64,000 nucleotides of DNA, taken from Phoenix dactylifera (taxonomy: Eukaryota > Streptophyta > Magnoliopsida > Arecales > Arecaceae). The notes under the pieces are model-generated. The model made no database searches and was not told the DNA's origin. It was given only the letters and a program-made list of their open reading frames with translations. The DNA is taken from contig NC_052399.1 of assembly GCF_009389715.1 (NCBI RefSeq), forward strand, positions 16,929,646-16,993,645. The letters run 5' to 3'. How positions within the stretch are numbered: the stretch's first letter is position 1; each line of letters begins with the position of its first letter. Positions 1-11,509 of the stretch are shown piece after piece. The position numbers and the translations under genes are program-made.

Positions 1-636
1 ATAAAACAAGCACTCCACCTTCTCTGCATAGAAGTTTCATGATTAATTGTTATGAAAACAATAATATGTTTAACCTCTTAGAAAGAACAAATAGCAAGAG
101 ATGATGATTGAGTACCTATATTTATGAATTAATTAGATCTCCTTTTCATTATTCCATCTTAAAGTAATATTACGTAAACTTGCACAATTTTTTTTGTCTG
201 ATTTTGAAGTGCTGAGGCTTTTTGATGCATTAAAAAAAATACAATGATAAGAATGAAATTTAATTTTTGAATATCTCTAAGTTTTCTTCTTGGACACAGT
301 TTCTTTGATTCATGTTTAAGGTTCCAAGTCATGCACAGCTTCATGGTTTATTAGCAACAAAGCCTCCTTACCATATGCAGCAGAAATGTGTCATGATGAA
401 TATTTTTAGAATCTTGGAGATCTAGAAATTGTGCATGAACATAGTAACGTATCCAGGAGGAGTCAGTTTTCATATTAACTATATCAAAACTTTCTTTATG
501 CATATACTTGTTTACTTCTATAACGGAAAAATAAATTAAAAAAAACATTTCCAAGGAACTACTGAAATTTTTTTTCCTAGAATCTAATACTTATTAAGTT
601 CTAATATTACTCTCCTTTTTGGAACGCCTATGTTAG

Positions 637-975
637 GGCATGAAGCTCACAAGGTGCATAAACTCCACAACTTGCCTAAAAAGGATCCCTGTTGTGAAAA
701 GAGTCGAAGGGGGTTGCAGTGCTAATGTCTTTGTTGATAATGCAGAGTATAGCCAGTTTCTGAGATCCAAATTTAATGTGACTCCTATTGACATGGAGAG
801 TGCCGCAGTTGCACTCATTTGTCTCCAACAACAAGTTCCTTTCATAGCTGTTAGAGCTCTCTCTGATTTGGCCGGTGGCGGCTCTTCCAAGTCCAATGAA
901 GCCTCTGTTTTCGGTTCCTTGGCAGCACAAAATGCTGTTGATGCTGTCACACAATTCATATCCCTGCTGGCCTAA
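637..975 (+). CDS. Bark storage protein / nucleoside phosphorylase-like protein, last exon only (partial)
   Basis: This is the C-terminal exon of a plant bark-storage-protein-like member of the PNP/UDP phosphorylase superfamily; such proteins cleave or bind nucleosides, or serve as vegetative storage proteins. The exon opens after an acceptor AG at 635-636 and reads GMKLTRCINSTTCLKRIP, then ANVFVDNAEYSQFL, DMESAAVALICLQQQ and VRALSDLAGG, ending at a TAA at 973-975. The DMES and R-x-LSDLAGG motifs match the family's C-terminal substrate-binding region. Bases 1-636 are intron; the upstream exons lie outside the window, so start and length cannot be given. The frame is open and nothing looks broken. 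The family call rests on remembered motifs and is firm; storage versus enzymatic role cannot be decided. Confidence 0.85.
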   Translation, partial: GMKLTRCINSTTCLKRIPVVKRVEGGCSANVFVDNAEYSQFLRSKFNVTPIDMESAAVALICLQQQVPFIAVRALSDLAGGGSSKSNEASVFGSLAAQNAVDAVTQFISLLA

Positions 976-1942
976 AGTTGTATTTCAAGATATATATTAC
1001 AATTGATAGAATTGATCCAGTGAATTTTCATGATATGGTCATAAGCTGATGAATGGCTTAGCTTCTTTAGCTTGCCCTGTTGAAATAAAACTAGTTAATT
1101 TTATTAACAGTTTTCTTCCATAAAAATAATGAAGTGCAGCATGCATTAAGAAAGAACAAAGTTCCGATCCCGTTGTGTAAGTAGCATGTCGAGAAATTTT
1201 TGATGTATGATAGCAAGAACTGAATTCATCTCATTTTACTAGAAACTAATTAATTGCAAGGAAAATCTATGGGTGTTTAGATGTGCACAAAGTCCTCATA
1301 AAATGTCTCTGTTATTATCCCTCAAAGACCATCTGCTTGGATCCTATTTTTGCGTAATGTGGTTATGCAACATGAGGCATTTTGAGTCAAATTTATCTAT
1401 TGCTATATCAAGTAGTCTAGCCAATTGTAATATTACATGGACCAGAGTATTAGTCAATGGATAGAGAATAAAAATTCAGAATGAATATCTGCTCAGAAAA
1501 ACTCAGAGAATGAATAAAATATATTTCAGGATGCTTGGATTAGTTTGAAAAAAATATTAGGAAGAACAAATATAGGACTTCAAAATTCGAAAGGATCAAT
1601 AATTTCATGCAAGGGGGATAAGATTTCAAAATCAAAAAAATGAAATAGATTAAAGAATAGAATGGACTAAATGCCCATGTAAAGGCTTTTATGTATTAGC
1701 ATTGTACCTGTCCAAAAATAACTTCAAGCTTAAGCGTATTTGGTTGGATCAAGATTGGGTACCATTACCAATCCCATTTCAACATTTAGGTATATCTATA
1801 GGTTTAGTCCAGCCATCTAAACTAAGTCCAACACATGGTTTTTCCTTAGATTAAGATTATTTTGATCTTTTCTTCTTTATCATCAACATTTTCCTTTTTT
1901 TCCCGCCGAGCGTAACTTGGCAGGTGAATAAGGCCACTGGAT
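976..1942. other. Intergenic, AT-rich, no gene seen
   Basis: This stretch lies between the end of the bark-storage-like gene and the first copy of the VIP5 promoter duplication. It is AT-rich, with no long open frame, no tRNA and no recognisable element. The first 100-200 bases are probably the 3' untranslated region of the upstream gene. Confidence 0.6.
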
Positions 1943-2240
1943 AAACCATATAATGACCCTGTAGCAATTGACGATTTTTTAAAATTGATATTCGGATTAC
2001 CATCTATATTTTTCTCTTGTATATGAGCCATATATAGGTATTCTCAAACTTTAAGTCATTTTTCAGAATTTGTGAGGGTTGAAACTTGAAATCTCTCCCA
2101 ACAACTAAGGTCCAATTAATGCAGCAATCGACAGCATTCTGCCATTATCAACATTCTCATCTACTTTGTTGATGTGTTTGCATTATGTCTGCACATGTTT
2201 CCATTTATGAACTTCGAATGACCTAATCCAAATCAATGAG

Positions 2241-2364
2241 AATTCAAACCTAAATCTTCTCCTCAAGGTAAGCGCCAAAAGGAGAGTAGTGCTAAATGTG
2301 AAACTTAAAATTTCATTAGTATGATGGTTGATATTTTTCGCGCCATTTTGTGCTAAGCTATTTT

Positions 2365-2441
<77 letters not shown>

Positions 2442-2727
2442 GCACTACATCGACACATATTTTTGATCTCAAACTTCAAATAATCTATCCTAATCCTTGA
2501 GAATTCAAACCTTGAACCTCTCTCTAGTGCACTTGCTGAAAAAAGTAGTACCAACTACAAAATTTAAAATCTTATTAGTATAACACTTAACAACTTTCGT
2601 ACCATTTTATATTACTATGAAAATTCAAACCTCAAACTCTGGCGCCAAGAAAAATTATACCAACAACCAAATTTAAAATCATATTAGTATGACAGTTAAC
2701 AATTTTCGTGCCATTTTATATTAAACA
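2241..2727. repeat. Degenerate three-unit repeat inside promoter copy A1
   Basis: Three units of about 110-120 bases lie at roughly 2241-2357, 2501-2615 and 2619-2727. Each opens with a form of GAATTCAAACCT and closes with a form of TTTCG-GCCATTTT-TATTA. A CT then TA microsatellite and about 60 bases sit between units one and two. The same array is present in promoter copy A2 (about 4760-5200), so it is older than the duplication. The opening motif, read on the minus strand, resembles a worn Pol III B box, so a SINE-like origin is possible but unproven. Confidence 0.6.
2373..2440. repeat. (TC)n followed by (TA)n microsatellite
   Basis: A run of TC dinucleotides passes directly into a run of TA dinucleotides. 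The duplicate copy at about 4893-4910 has only a short TA run, so this tract expanded here, or shrank there, after the duplication. It accounts for most of the 50-base shift between the two copies. Confidence 0.9.
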
Positions 2728-3620
2728 CCGATTATGAAGATTTTTTCATGCATTTGCACTATGTCCACATCTTGCTACTAGAAACTTCAACTTACCAACC
2801 TCTTTCGAAGATGAGAAGGCAGATAACTGCGAGACCGGTGTCTTCTACTTTTATAATAAGCTTTCTAATTATAGTAAATATTAAATTTTTGCCAAACAAA
2901 ACAATATATACTTTTGTTTTCTACATTTTTGGCCAATATTTTGAAATATTAGCCCGTTGCATGCAAATATCGGTGCCGATATGGTACATATAGATTTCTG
3001 AAGCCTTTAATCCCAAATAAAACCGCTATTCCGATTATATTTCGTACCGGACGGCTGCCGTAGTAGCCGAGATATCGACCATTTAAATACCTTGCTGTCC
3101 CTGCCACCAAATAATTTGTCTTCACTCTTCCCTATTCCTCTTGCCATTTGCTTCCCTTTTTCCCTCAGCTGTGTTAGAAACCCTAGCCATTCCTTCTTGC
3201 TCCTCCCCGGGAGATTCGAAGAAAGGGGCGTCGAGGAACGAATTGAGAGCCCCAGGTATGGTGGTCGTCTTCTGATCCATATTTGATTCCTTTTCCCTGT
3301 GTTCTTCGATTTGTAGAGCGATTAGCTGTTGGTTTTTCCGTTAGGGTTCAAGATTCTCGGTCCTTCTGATGCTTTCTTTTCTGTCTCTTGATCGAATAGA
3401 TCTTCCTTTCCCTCCGTCTATTTGGTAGTAGACGCTTCTTTCCACCGAAATTTCTTCCGGGTTCTGTGGATTTCTGTGATCTTTTTTCTTCGTAAAGCGA
3501 CTTCTATGCAACTAGACCTAGCAGCAGTGCCCCACTTGACGTCAATCGCCTCTTTGAGGAAGTCTAGGGGGAATGCCTGTTACTTGTAAAATCTCGTCAG
3601 GAGATATAAGCTTTTCAAAA

Positions 3621-4222
3621 TTTATTTATTTATTTAACACAGATGCATGGGAGATGTAAAAATAAAGAATGATAGCAGAAACAACACTGCTGGCAACAAA
3701 TGTACAATATCATCAGCTAGTAGTACATGAATATTTATAAAAAAGTCATGAATAAATTGTAAAACTTGTATATATTTGATGAATAATTGATTAAGTTTGA
3801 ATTGATCGACTATTCATGAAATATGCAAGACTGAGCATAAAATCAATAATAATTCAAGAAATTTTCAATAATCAAGAGAAAATTTTTCTGATGCTTACCA
3901 TGATCATATGCATGGAGGTTGGAGTCTGAGCAAATACTGATTTGATAGCGTTAAAAATATTGAGTTATCAAAAAAATATTATTGTTATTGAAAAATAGGA
4001 AATAGTTTATGCCACCATGTATGACAATCATAATGCATAGACCGGACGGTTGATCGGCCTGTGCCGGATCTCATCCAACAACTTATGCCCCCAGTTTATG
4101 TCAGCCACATCTAGGGACCGTAATAAGTGATGGCAAAAATCATTTCATGAAAATGTCATTCATGTTCTAAGTCATTTCAAGATGATATTATCAATTAAGA
4201 GTGGTAATTGATTGCTCGGTCA
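3621..4222 (+). repeat. Dispersed repeat R, copy 1
   Basis: About 600 bases match 10198-10840 in the same orientation. Both begin at a TTTATTTATTTATTTAA-type tract and end near ATTGATTGCTCGG. Copy 2 carries about 46 extra bases near 10664-10710 and a short insert near 10510; copy 1 carries about 11 bases that copy 2 lacks. I see no terminal inverted repeat, target duplication or coding sequence. Its left edge abuts the right edge of promoter copy A1 exactly. Confidence 0.8.
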
Positions 4223-4462
4223 GTGAAATACTATCGCATTGATTTTTTTTTTTTCATGGTAGAAGGTTGTTGACATGATAGTTGCAAGACTATTTATTGT
4301 TGATCTCATGACAACTAGACCTTCGAGTGCCTTTTTGTGATTTGTTTTTTGCTACAAATTTTTTGTTTGCAGTAAAATTATTAGTAAATATAATCTGCCA
4401 ACCTTGGATTGCCTGTGACTCCAAAACAAAACTCTTGGACCCTGAACCACTATTAGTAAAAC

Positions 4463-6100
4463 AAACCATCTAATGAGCCTGTAGCAATTGATGATTTTTC
4501 AAAATTCATATTGGTATTACCTTCTATATTTTTCTCTTGTATATGAGCCATATCTAGGTATTCTCAAACTTCAAGTCATTTTTCAGAATTTGTGAGGGTT
4601 GAAACTTAAAATCTCTCCCCACAAGTAAGGTCCAATTAATGCAGCAATCAACAACATTCTGCCATTATCAACATTCTCATCTACCTTTTTGATGTATTTA
4701 CATTATGTCTACACATGTTTCCATTTATGAACTGCAAATGACCTAATCCAAATCAATGAGAATTCAAACCTAAAGTCTCTCCTCAAGGTAAGCACCAAAA
4801 GGAGAGTAGTGCCAAATGTGAAACTTAAACTTCCGTTAGCATGATGGTTGATATTTTTCGCGCCATTTTGTGCTAAACCATTTTTGTCTACTTCTATATA
4901 TATATATATACACACACTACATCTACACATATTTCTGGTCTTATACTTCAAATAATCTATCCTAATCCTTGAGAATTTAAACCTTGAACCTCCCTCTGGT
5001 GTACTTGGCGAAAAAAGTAGTACCAACCACCAAATTTAAAATCTTGTTAGTATAACACTTAACAGCTTCCGTACCATTTTATATTACTATGAAAATTCGA
5101 ACCTCGAACTCTGGTGCCAAGAAAAATTGTACCAACAACCAAATTTAAAGTCCTATTAATATGACAGGTAACAATTTTCGCGCCATTTCACATTAAACAC
5201 TGAAGATTTTTTCATGCATTTGCACTATGGCCACATCTTGCTATCAGAAACTTCAACTTACTAACCTCTTTCGAAGATGAGATGGATGATGACTGTGAGA
5301 CCATGATTGGTGTCTTGTACTTTTATAATAAGCTTTGTAGTTATAGTAAATATTAAATTTTTGCCAAAAAAATAACATGTACTTTCTTTTTTACATTTTT
5401 GGCCAATATTTTGAAATATTAGTCCATTGTATGCAAATATCGGTGCCGATATGGTACATATAGATTTCTGAAGCCTTTAATCCCAAATAAAACCGTTATT
5501 CCGATTATATTTCGTACCGGACGGCCACCGGAGTAGCCGACATATCGACCGTTTGAATACTTCATTTTCCCTGCCACCAAATAATTTGTCTTTGCTCTTC
5601 CCAATTCCTCTTTCCATTTCCTGCCCTTTTTCCCTCAGCCGTGTTAGAAACCCTAGCTATTCCTTCTTGTTCCTCCTCGGGAGATTCGAAGAAAGGGGCA
5701 TCGGAGAACGAATCGAGAGCCCCAGGTATGGCGGCCGTCTTCTGATCCATAATAGATTTGTTTTCCCTGTGTTCTTCGATTTGTAGAGCAAGTAGCTGTC
5801 GGTTTTTCCGTTAGGGTTCAAGATTCTCGGTACTTCTGATGCTTTCTTTTTTGTCCTTTGATCAAATAGATCTTCCTTTCCCTCTGTCTATTTGTTAGCA
5901 GATGCTTCTTTCGACCGAAATTCCTTCCGGGTTCTGTGGATTTCTGTGATCCTTTTCTTTATAAAGTGACTTCTATGCAACTGCAGTTAAATAGAAGACC
6001 TAGCAGCAGTGCCACACTTGACGTCAATCCCCTCTTTGAGGAAGTCTAGGGGTAATGCCTGTTACTTGTAAAATCTCATCAGGAGATATGCTCAAAATTC
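4463..6100 (+). promoter_or_regulatory. Proximal copy (A2) of the duplicated promoter, with the likely 5' UTR exon of RTF1/VIP5
   Basis: This is the copy next to the gene. A leader at about 5560-5725 ends in a donor CCCAG|GTATGG (GT at 5726-5727). The matching acceptor is TTGCAG at about 6448-6453, 23 bases before the VIP5 ATG, giving a 5' UTR intron of about 730 bases. Compared with the distal copy, the TATA-like TTTAAATA reads TTTGAATA here (about 5552-5559), and about 12 bases are added near 5982. The leader has short open frames but no convincing coding exon. Transcription start was not determined. Confidence 0.6.
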
Positions 6101-6476
6101 TTCCTTTCTTAGGGTGAATCCAACGAGAGTGGATTCTTTTCTTTCAAAGCTAATCATTTCTGCTATAACAGAATTGTGTCATCTGATTCTTCTTTACTAT
6201 TATTTTTTTTTTTTTACGTGTTTACTATCTTATAATTTTCAGTATTAGTATCTATAATGTAAATTTTAGTTTGTTTGAGAGAATTCTCAATCTTGCAATC
6301 AGGTGCTCTGTGATGCCATTTTGGAAGATTTCTTGCAGGTGAAGAGAGGGCTTGCCTCGACTTGTTTCTTGTTGTAAGTTTTGGTTGGGTTTCTAATAGA
6401 AGGGTTATCTTGGCATACTTTTCTATGTATTGAATTGTTATAAACACTTGCAGATTGTTTGGAAAGATCGTTGATC

Positions 6477-8447
6477 ATGGCAGACTTGGAGAACCTGCTG
6501 TTGGAGGCAGCAGGAAGAATGGGCGCATCCGGGAGGAAGAACAGCCACTCTCGTCCTCAGTCAAGATGGCGAAGGGAAGGCTCGTTTTCTGATGGAAGTG
6601 ATTCCAAGGACGACGATTCTGATAGCCCTAGGTATAATAAAAGAAAATCGGCAGGCTCTCAGGTCCCTCTTAAGAAGAGGCTCGACCCTCCTGAGAAAGA
6701 CAAGAGGAGTGGCTGGGGGGATGATGATGATGATGACAGGCACAGCAGTGATGAGTCTGACAGCGCTCCATCGGTTGGCAGTGATCTTTACAGGGATGAG
6801 GCAGATAAGGAGGAACTGGGGAAGATGTCTGAGTTGGACCGGGAGTTGATACTAGCAGAGCGGAGCACGAAGATAGATGATTACAAATTGAAGAAAATGG
6901 CGAGAGCATCATCGAAGATTGATAAGTCCCGAAAAGTGAGCCCTCCCCCTCTGCCATACCGCAGCCGCTCATCAGTCCGCACTGATAGGACAGCCGCCAA
7001 AAGTGCCTTGAATGAGCTGAGGGCCAAACGGATGAGACAGCAAGATCCAGAGGGTTATCGTAGTAGATTCAAGGATGCAGCTGGAGAGGGAGGTGGTGCT
7101 GGTGCTGGTAATCAGGATTCATCTCCTTCCAAACATAGGTTAGCAGCCAGTCCTCCTAGTGACTTGAGCAATGAACGTGAAAATGGAGGCAGAACGGATA
7201 GTGAGGATGAGAGGTTCCCAGGGAACAACAAAATTGAGGATGATTTATTAGATGATTCGCCATCTAGATTGGATCCACTGAAGTTTGAGGATATCAAAGA
7301 TATAACGATTCGGAGGTCAAAGCTGACTAAGTGGTTCAGAGAACCTTTCTTTGAAGAGCTCATTGTTGGGTGCTTTGTAAGAGTCCAGGTTGGGTCTCGA
7401 TCTGGTGCCAGATATAAGTTGTGCTTAGTTCGAAATGTTGATGCAAGCGACTCTAGCAGACAGTACAGGCTGGAGCATTATACAACTTGTAAGTTGCTGC
7501 ACTTGACATGGGGTAATATGTCAGAGAGGTACGAGATGGCTTACATTTCAGACTCTCCAGCTCTTGAGAAGGAGTTTAAGGAATGGCAACATGAGGTTGA
7601 GAAGAGTGGTGGTCAGATGCCAACTCGTCAGGATGTGCATGATAAGAAGGAGGCTATTCAGAAGATCAACAGCTTCATCTATTCAGCAGCCACTGTGAAG
7701 CAGATGCTGCAAGAGAAGAAGTCGGCCTTGGCAAGGCCAGTCAATGTAGCAGCTGAGAAGGATCGGTTGAGGAAGGAGATGGAGGTGGCGGAGAGTCGGC
7801 GGGATGAGGCAGAAGTGGAAAGGATTCGGGCAAGGCTGAAGGAGTTAGAGGAAATGTCGAGGCAAGCAGAACAGAAGGATTTAAAAGCTGTAAGATTGGC
7901 TGAGATGAATAGGAAGAACCGGGCCGAGAACTTTAAGAATGCCTCGGAGTTGAAGGCAGTCAACACAAGATTAAAGGCTGGGGAGACAGGTTATGATCCT
8001 TTTTCTAGGAGATGGACTAGGTCAAGGAATTATTATGTGTCAAAGCCTGGGGGAGATGGGAATGCAGTAGCTGCAAATGGGGATAATGGGAGAGCAACAA
8101 TGGGTGATGGAGACGCAGTTGCAGTGGGGCTGCTGAATGGGGTCGAAGCTGGTGTGGCAGCCACTGCTGCAGCTCAGGAGGCGGCAGCAGGTGCAGGGAA
8201 GTTGGTAGACACGAGTGCACCAGTTGATCATGGGACGGAATCAAACACACTGCATGATTTTGAGTTGCCAATCTCTTTGGCTGCTCTACAGAAGTTCGGG
8301 GGCCCTCAAGCTGGGCATTTTAATTTTATGTCAAGGAAGCAGAAGATAGAAGCAACGACTGGATGCAAAGTTCCAGACAATGATGGGCGGCGGCATGCTT
8401 TGGCTTTGACGGTTAGTGACTACAAGAGACGGAGGGGTCTGCTTTGA
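6477..8447 (+). CDS. VIP5: RTF1 homolog, Paf1-complex subunit (VIP5-like)
   Basis: This encodes a 656-residue subunit of the nuclear Paf1 complex. The complex travels with RNA polymerase II and supports H2B ubiquitination and H3K4/K36 methylation; in Arabidopsis VIP5 sustains FLC and delays flowering. The start is the ATG at 6477, which gives the conserved MADLENLLLEAAGR. An acidic, serine-rich charged region follows. The Plus3 domain lies at about residues 268-400 (from KFEDIKDITIRRSKLTKW through VGCFVRVQVG). A charged coiled coil lies at about 425-490, and the conserved tail FNFMSRKQKIEATTG ends the protein. The coding region is one exon, the intron being in the 5' UTR; length is close to Arabidopsis VIP5 (about 640). 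The C-terminal part has an Ala/Gly-rich low-complexity insert. Two promoter/first-exon copies lie upstream. The call is firm. Confidence 0.95.
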   Translation: MADLENLLLEAAGRMGASGRKNSHSRPQSRWRREGSFSDGSDSKDDDSDSPRYNKRKSAGSQVPLKKRLDPPEKDKRSGWGDDDDDDRHSSDESDSAPSVGSDLYRDEADKEELGKMSELDRELILAERSTKIDDYKLKKMARASSKIDKSRKVSPPPLPYRSRSSVRTDRTAAKSALNELRAKRMRQQDPEGYRSRFKDAAGEGGGAGAGNQDSSPSKHRLAASPPSDLSNERENGGRTDSEDERFPGNNKIEDDLLDDSPSRLDPLKFEDIKDITIRRSKLTKWFREPFFEELIVGCFVRVQVGSRSGARYKLCLVRNVDASDSSRQYRLEHYTTCKLLHLTWGNMSERYEMAYISDSPALEKEFKEWQHEVEKSGGQMPTRQDVHDKKEAIQKINSFIYSAATVKQMLQEKKSALARPVNVAAEKDRLRKEMEVAESRRDEAEVERIRARLKELEEMSRQAEQKDLKAVRLAEMNRKNRAENFKNASELKAVNTRLKAGETGYDPFSRRWTRSRNYYVSKPGGDGNAVAANGDNGRATMGDGDAVAVGLLNGVEAGVAATAAAQEAAAGAGKLVDTSAPVDHGTESNTLHDFELPISLAALQKFGGPQAGHFNFMSRKQKIEATTGCKVPDNDGRRHALALTVSDYKRRRGLL

Positions 8448-10197
8448 ATTACTGCTTCAGATGGGTTTCAGTCTATCATGTCTGATTGGAACTTCTTTGG
8501 TTCCATTTTGGTGTCATGATTAGCTCTCTTTCTCTCACGCCCACATCTTTCCTTCTGCTTCCCCTTGCTGACTTTCAAAAATTGACTATTGGAGTTTATG
8601 TTGCTTTCATGAAAGATATTAGTTACTTTATAATTTTTTTTTGAAATTAGGATTTATGTTCCGATTATGTTGAACAACACCTCTTGGACAGTGTTTCTTG
8701 TTTAATTCATCATCATAGTTGGATCCCTGATTTTAGATGTGCGAGTATCCTTGTCAGCCACTGAAACCCATCCAAAGTCCAAACTCGATAGCAATTAATT
8801 TGTGCATGAACTTGTCTTTAGTTTTCAGGGTTGAGTTGTCTTACACTGGTAATCATGTTCGCCGGTCATGATTGGCGATCGAGGTCTTCATCCTTTGACA
8901 ATTATTTTCAACCAGCTGGCTTCGATGATCTTCCTGTCGGTGGACTCATCGTTGAAGAAATATGTTTAAAACTTCAGTATATCTTCTGTCATACATATGT
9001 GAAACAATCGTTCCTGGTCTTTTCATAATGTACATGTAAATAGTCCTGTTTGCTTGATATCATGCTATTTTCAAGTATTTAAGACACTCAGCTATGATCT
9101 TCATGCACAAAGTTATTAAACCTTGACTCTGTATGTTGTTGATTCTTTATTAGTCTAAATTTCTTTTTGCATAACTCAGTTATAATTAGTTTGGAGGGAA
9201 GCTATGCACAATCCACATTGTTGGGAGCACATCTCTGGGATTACTAATTTGTTTGGGATGCATGGCCGGAGTCGCAGGTCCATTTTCATTAAACAAGGAT
9301 TGTAGAAAATTTCTTTCTTGCATGATGTTCGATGATGCACCACTTCTTCAAAATTCACCCACCATCAGTAGGAGGTTCATGATTCAAATGAGGCACAACA
9401 GAGCGTAATCTTCTTTGCATATCCTTCGATCTTTGCCTTTGTCTACGGTTATGGACGACCAGGGAGGACTTGTAACGAGCCATTTGGCTCAACCAATTGC
9501 CAATCTCGCAGGTCCTCAGACCAGTGTCCTAATTGTACATGAACTCTTCTCGAATTAGGGATATGATCCGGTCAATTGGGATTTATACAGTGGAGGGCAG
9601 CATCTTGCATGAACATGCGACGCTGCCATGCTTTTCTTCTGACAATGCTTTTATTTGAACCTTGTTGCATGAAGGATTTTCTCCAATATGGAATGCAGGT
9701 CAACTATGCGTACCTAAGAAAAGTATAAATAATACTCTATGAAGGTAGGCCGCTGCTTGGGATTCCCAAGATATATTTTATCAGGGGTGATGGGTTGAGA
9801 GAGCCCGAATGACATAATCGGAGAAATGAATTGATGGTTAAAACTTAAAACTTGAAACCAATGAATTAGTATGGGAAATAGAGAGATGCTGATTCAGCGT
9901 GTTGTGTTTTAATAATTTATTATGTTCTTCCTTATTCTCATGGTGTTACAGGTGACACGTGAAGATTAGGAGAATGGGAAAAATTAGCAAATTCACTAAG
10001 AACTAAGATGATAAAAAAATGATCATGCTTGAGGATGATTCGACTACGGTGATCGGCTAGATTCAGAAAGCACCAGTGGCGTAGGTAAGTGCCATCTTTT
10101 GCTTCGAGATATTCAGGCCATGGTTGCTGTTTTTTGATTTTTTTTGAATGTATTCGTACTATAATTATATGAATCATCTACTGTAGCGCATATATAT
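8448..10197. other. 3' flank of VIP5 and intergenic, no gene seen
   Basis: The first few hundred bases are probably the VIP5 3' untranslated region. The remainder is AT-rich, with only short unconvincing frames on both strands and no RNA gene that I can recognise. Confidence 0.55.
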
Positions 10198-10840
10198 ATT
10201 TATTTATTTATTTAATGCAGATATATGGAAGACGTAAAAATAAAGAATGATAGCAGAAATAACGCTGCCGGCAACAAATCTACAGTATCATGGGCCAGTA
10301 GTACATGAATATTTATAAAAAAGGTCATGAATAAATTGTAAAACTTGTATATATTTTATGAATAACTGATTAAGTTTGAATTGATTGACTATTCATGAAA
10401 TATGCAAGACTAAGTATAAAATCAATAATAATTCAAGAAATTTTCAATAATGTAGAGAATATTTTTTTGATGCTTACCATGATCATATGCATGGAGGCTG
10501 GAGTCTGAGAAAGTAAGGCAAGCAAATACTGATTTGATAGTGTTATCAAAAAAATATTATTGTTATTGTAAAATAGGAAATAGTTTATGCCACCATATAT
10601 GATGATCATAAAGCATAGATGGACGGTTGATTGGCCCGTGCTGGATCTCATCCAACAACTTCTGTGTATTGCACCCTTTCCCAGCCGGAATTGGAGTAGA
10701 GGCGATATTATGCCCCCAGTTTATGTCAGCCACATCATAATAAGTGATGGCAAAAATCAATTCATGAAAATGCCATTCATGTTTTAAGTCATTTCAAGAT
10801 GATATTATCAATTAACAGTGGTAATTGATTGCTCGGCCGG
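10198..10840 (+). repeat. Dispersed repeat R, copy 2
   Basis: This is the second copy of the repeat at 3621-4222, in the same orientation and about 1.75 kb beyond the VIP5 stop. With the A1/A2 duplication it gives the order A1-R1-A2-gene-R2. That order would arise if a unit of promoter, gene and R had been duplicated and the gene later lost from the first unit. Sequence after the repeat (10841 on) does not resemble what follows copy 1. Confidence 0.8.
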
Positions 10841-11395
10841 TACCACCCTACAATTTTCCAATTTTGATATAATGAAGAAAAAAAAAAGAAGAAGAGAAAA
10901 AGGCAAAACAAAATCTAAGATCATATAAATGCTCTTGCTCTTTCATGCCAGCATCAAACTCTCCAATTCTTGCTCCTTCAGATAATTACCATTCTCCATA
11001 TTTGACATTACCATCGCCATAATCATATGGTAGAACAAGGCATGGTCGGGGAGGCAAGTTTGCTGTGGGAATGGAGAGAGATGCACCATATAGCCGTGCA
11101 CATCAGCAAACACTGAGATATATTATTGTAGGTTCTATTGATCGTGTACTTATTTTAGTGATTGGTCTATATAAATATACTTAGATGAGTGATGGTGTTC
11201 ATGGTGCATATGATATAAGATATAATTTTTCTACTATTCATAAAAATATATATTTTTAATTAGAATTCTATTTTTTTAAAAAAAATTAAACTAATATTAA
11301 TAAGAAAAGTATGAATAACATAATATCATAAATATATTTCTAAAATATAAAACATTTTTATTTTTAATTTTATGAAAAAACTTTCGCCATCCGGG
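10841..11395. other. Upstream region of isochorismatase gene 1
   Basis: AT-rich sequence with short poly-A and TATATA stretches and no open frame of note. It leads into a TATA box and G-box just before the next gene. Confidence 0.5.
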
Positions 11396-11415
11396 TATAT
11401 AAAATGTGCCACGTG
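11396..11415 (+). promoter_or_regulatory. TATA box with adjacent G-box, isochorismatase gene 1
   Basis: TATATAAAA at about 11396-11404 is followed within a few bases by a palindromic G-box CACGTG (11410-11415). The start codon is about 100 bases downstream, a normal plant core-promoter spacing. G-boxes bind bZIP and bHLH factors; the actual regulator is unknown. Confidence 0.5.
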
Positions 11416-11509
11416 CGAACTCTAGTTATTATTGAAGTGGTAAAGATAAAGGAGGGAGCTTGGCAGAGGGAAAGGGGTTGGGAAGTGCGAGCAGGACCGA
11501 CTCACAGCC

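Larger units (their letters stand above)
1943..3620 (+). repeat. Upstream copy (A1) of a duplicated promoter plus noncoding first exon of the RTF1/VIP5 gene
   Basis: About 1.68 kb matches 4463-6100 in the same orientation, at roughly 90 percent by eye. The offset is 2520 bases on the left and 2470 after a longer CT/TA microsatellite in this copy (2373-2440). The copy holds a degenerate three-unit repeat, a TATA-like TTTAAATA at about 3082-3089, a pyrimidine-rich leader and a splice donor CCCAG|GTATGG with its GT at 3256-3257. The homology fades at about 3620, where a second repeat family begins. It contains no VIP5 coding sequence. It may act as an alternative distal promoter and first exon, or it may be a dead copy. 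Confidence 0.8.

Noticed and set aside
2183-2554. Minus-strand frame of 123 residues in promoter copy A1, partly repeated in copy A2
   Set aside because: Its open length depends on the TC/TA microsatellite (a YIYIYI-ERERER run). It is a repeat artefact, not a gene.
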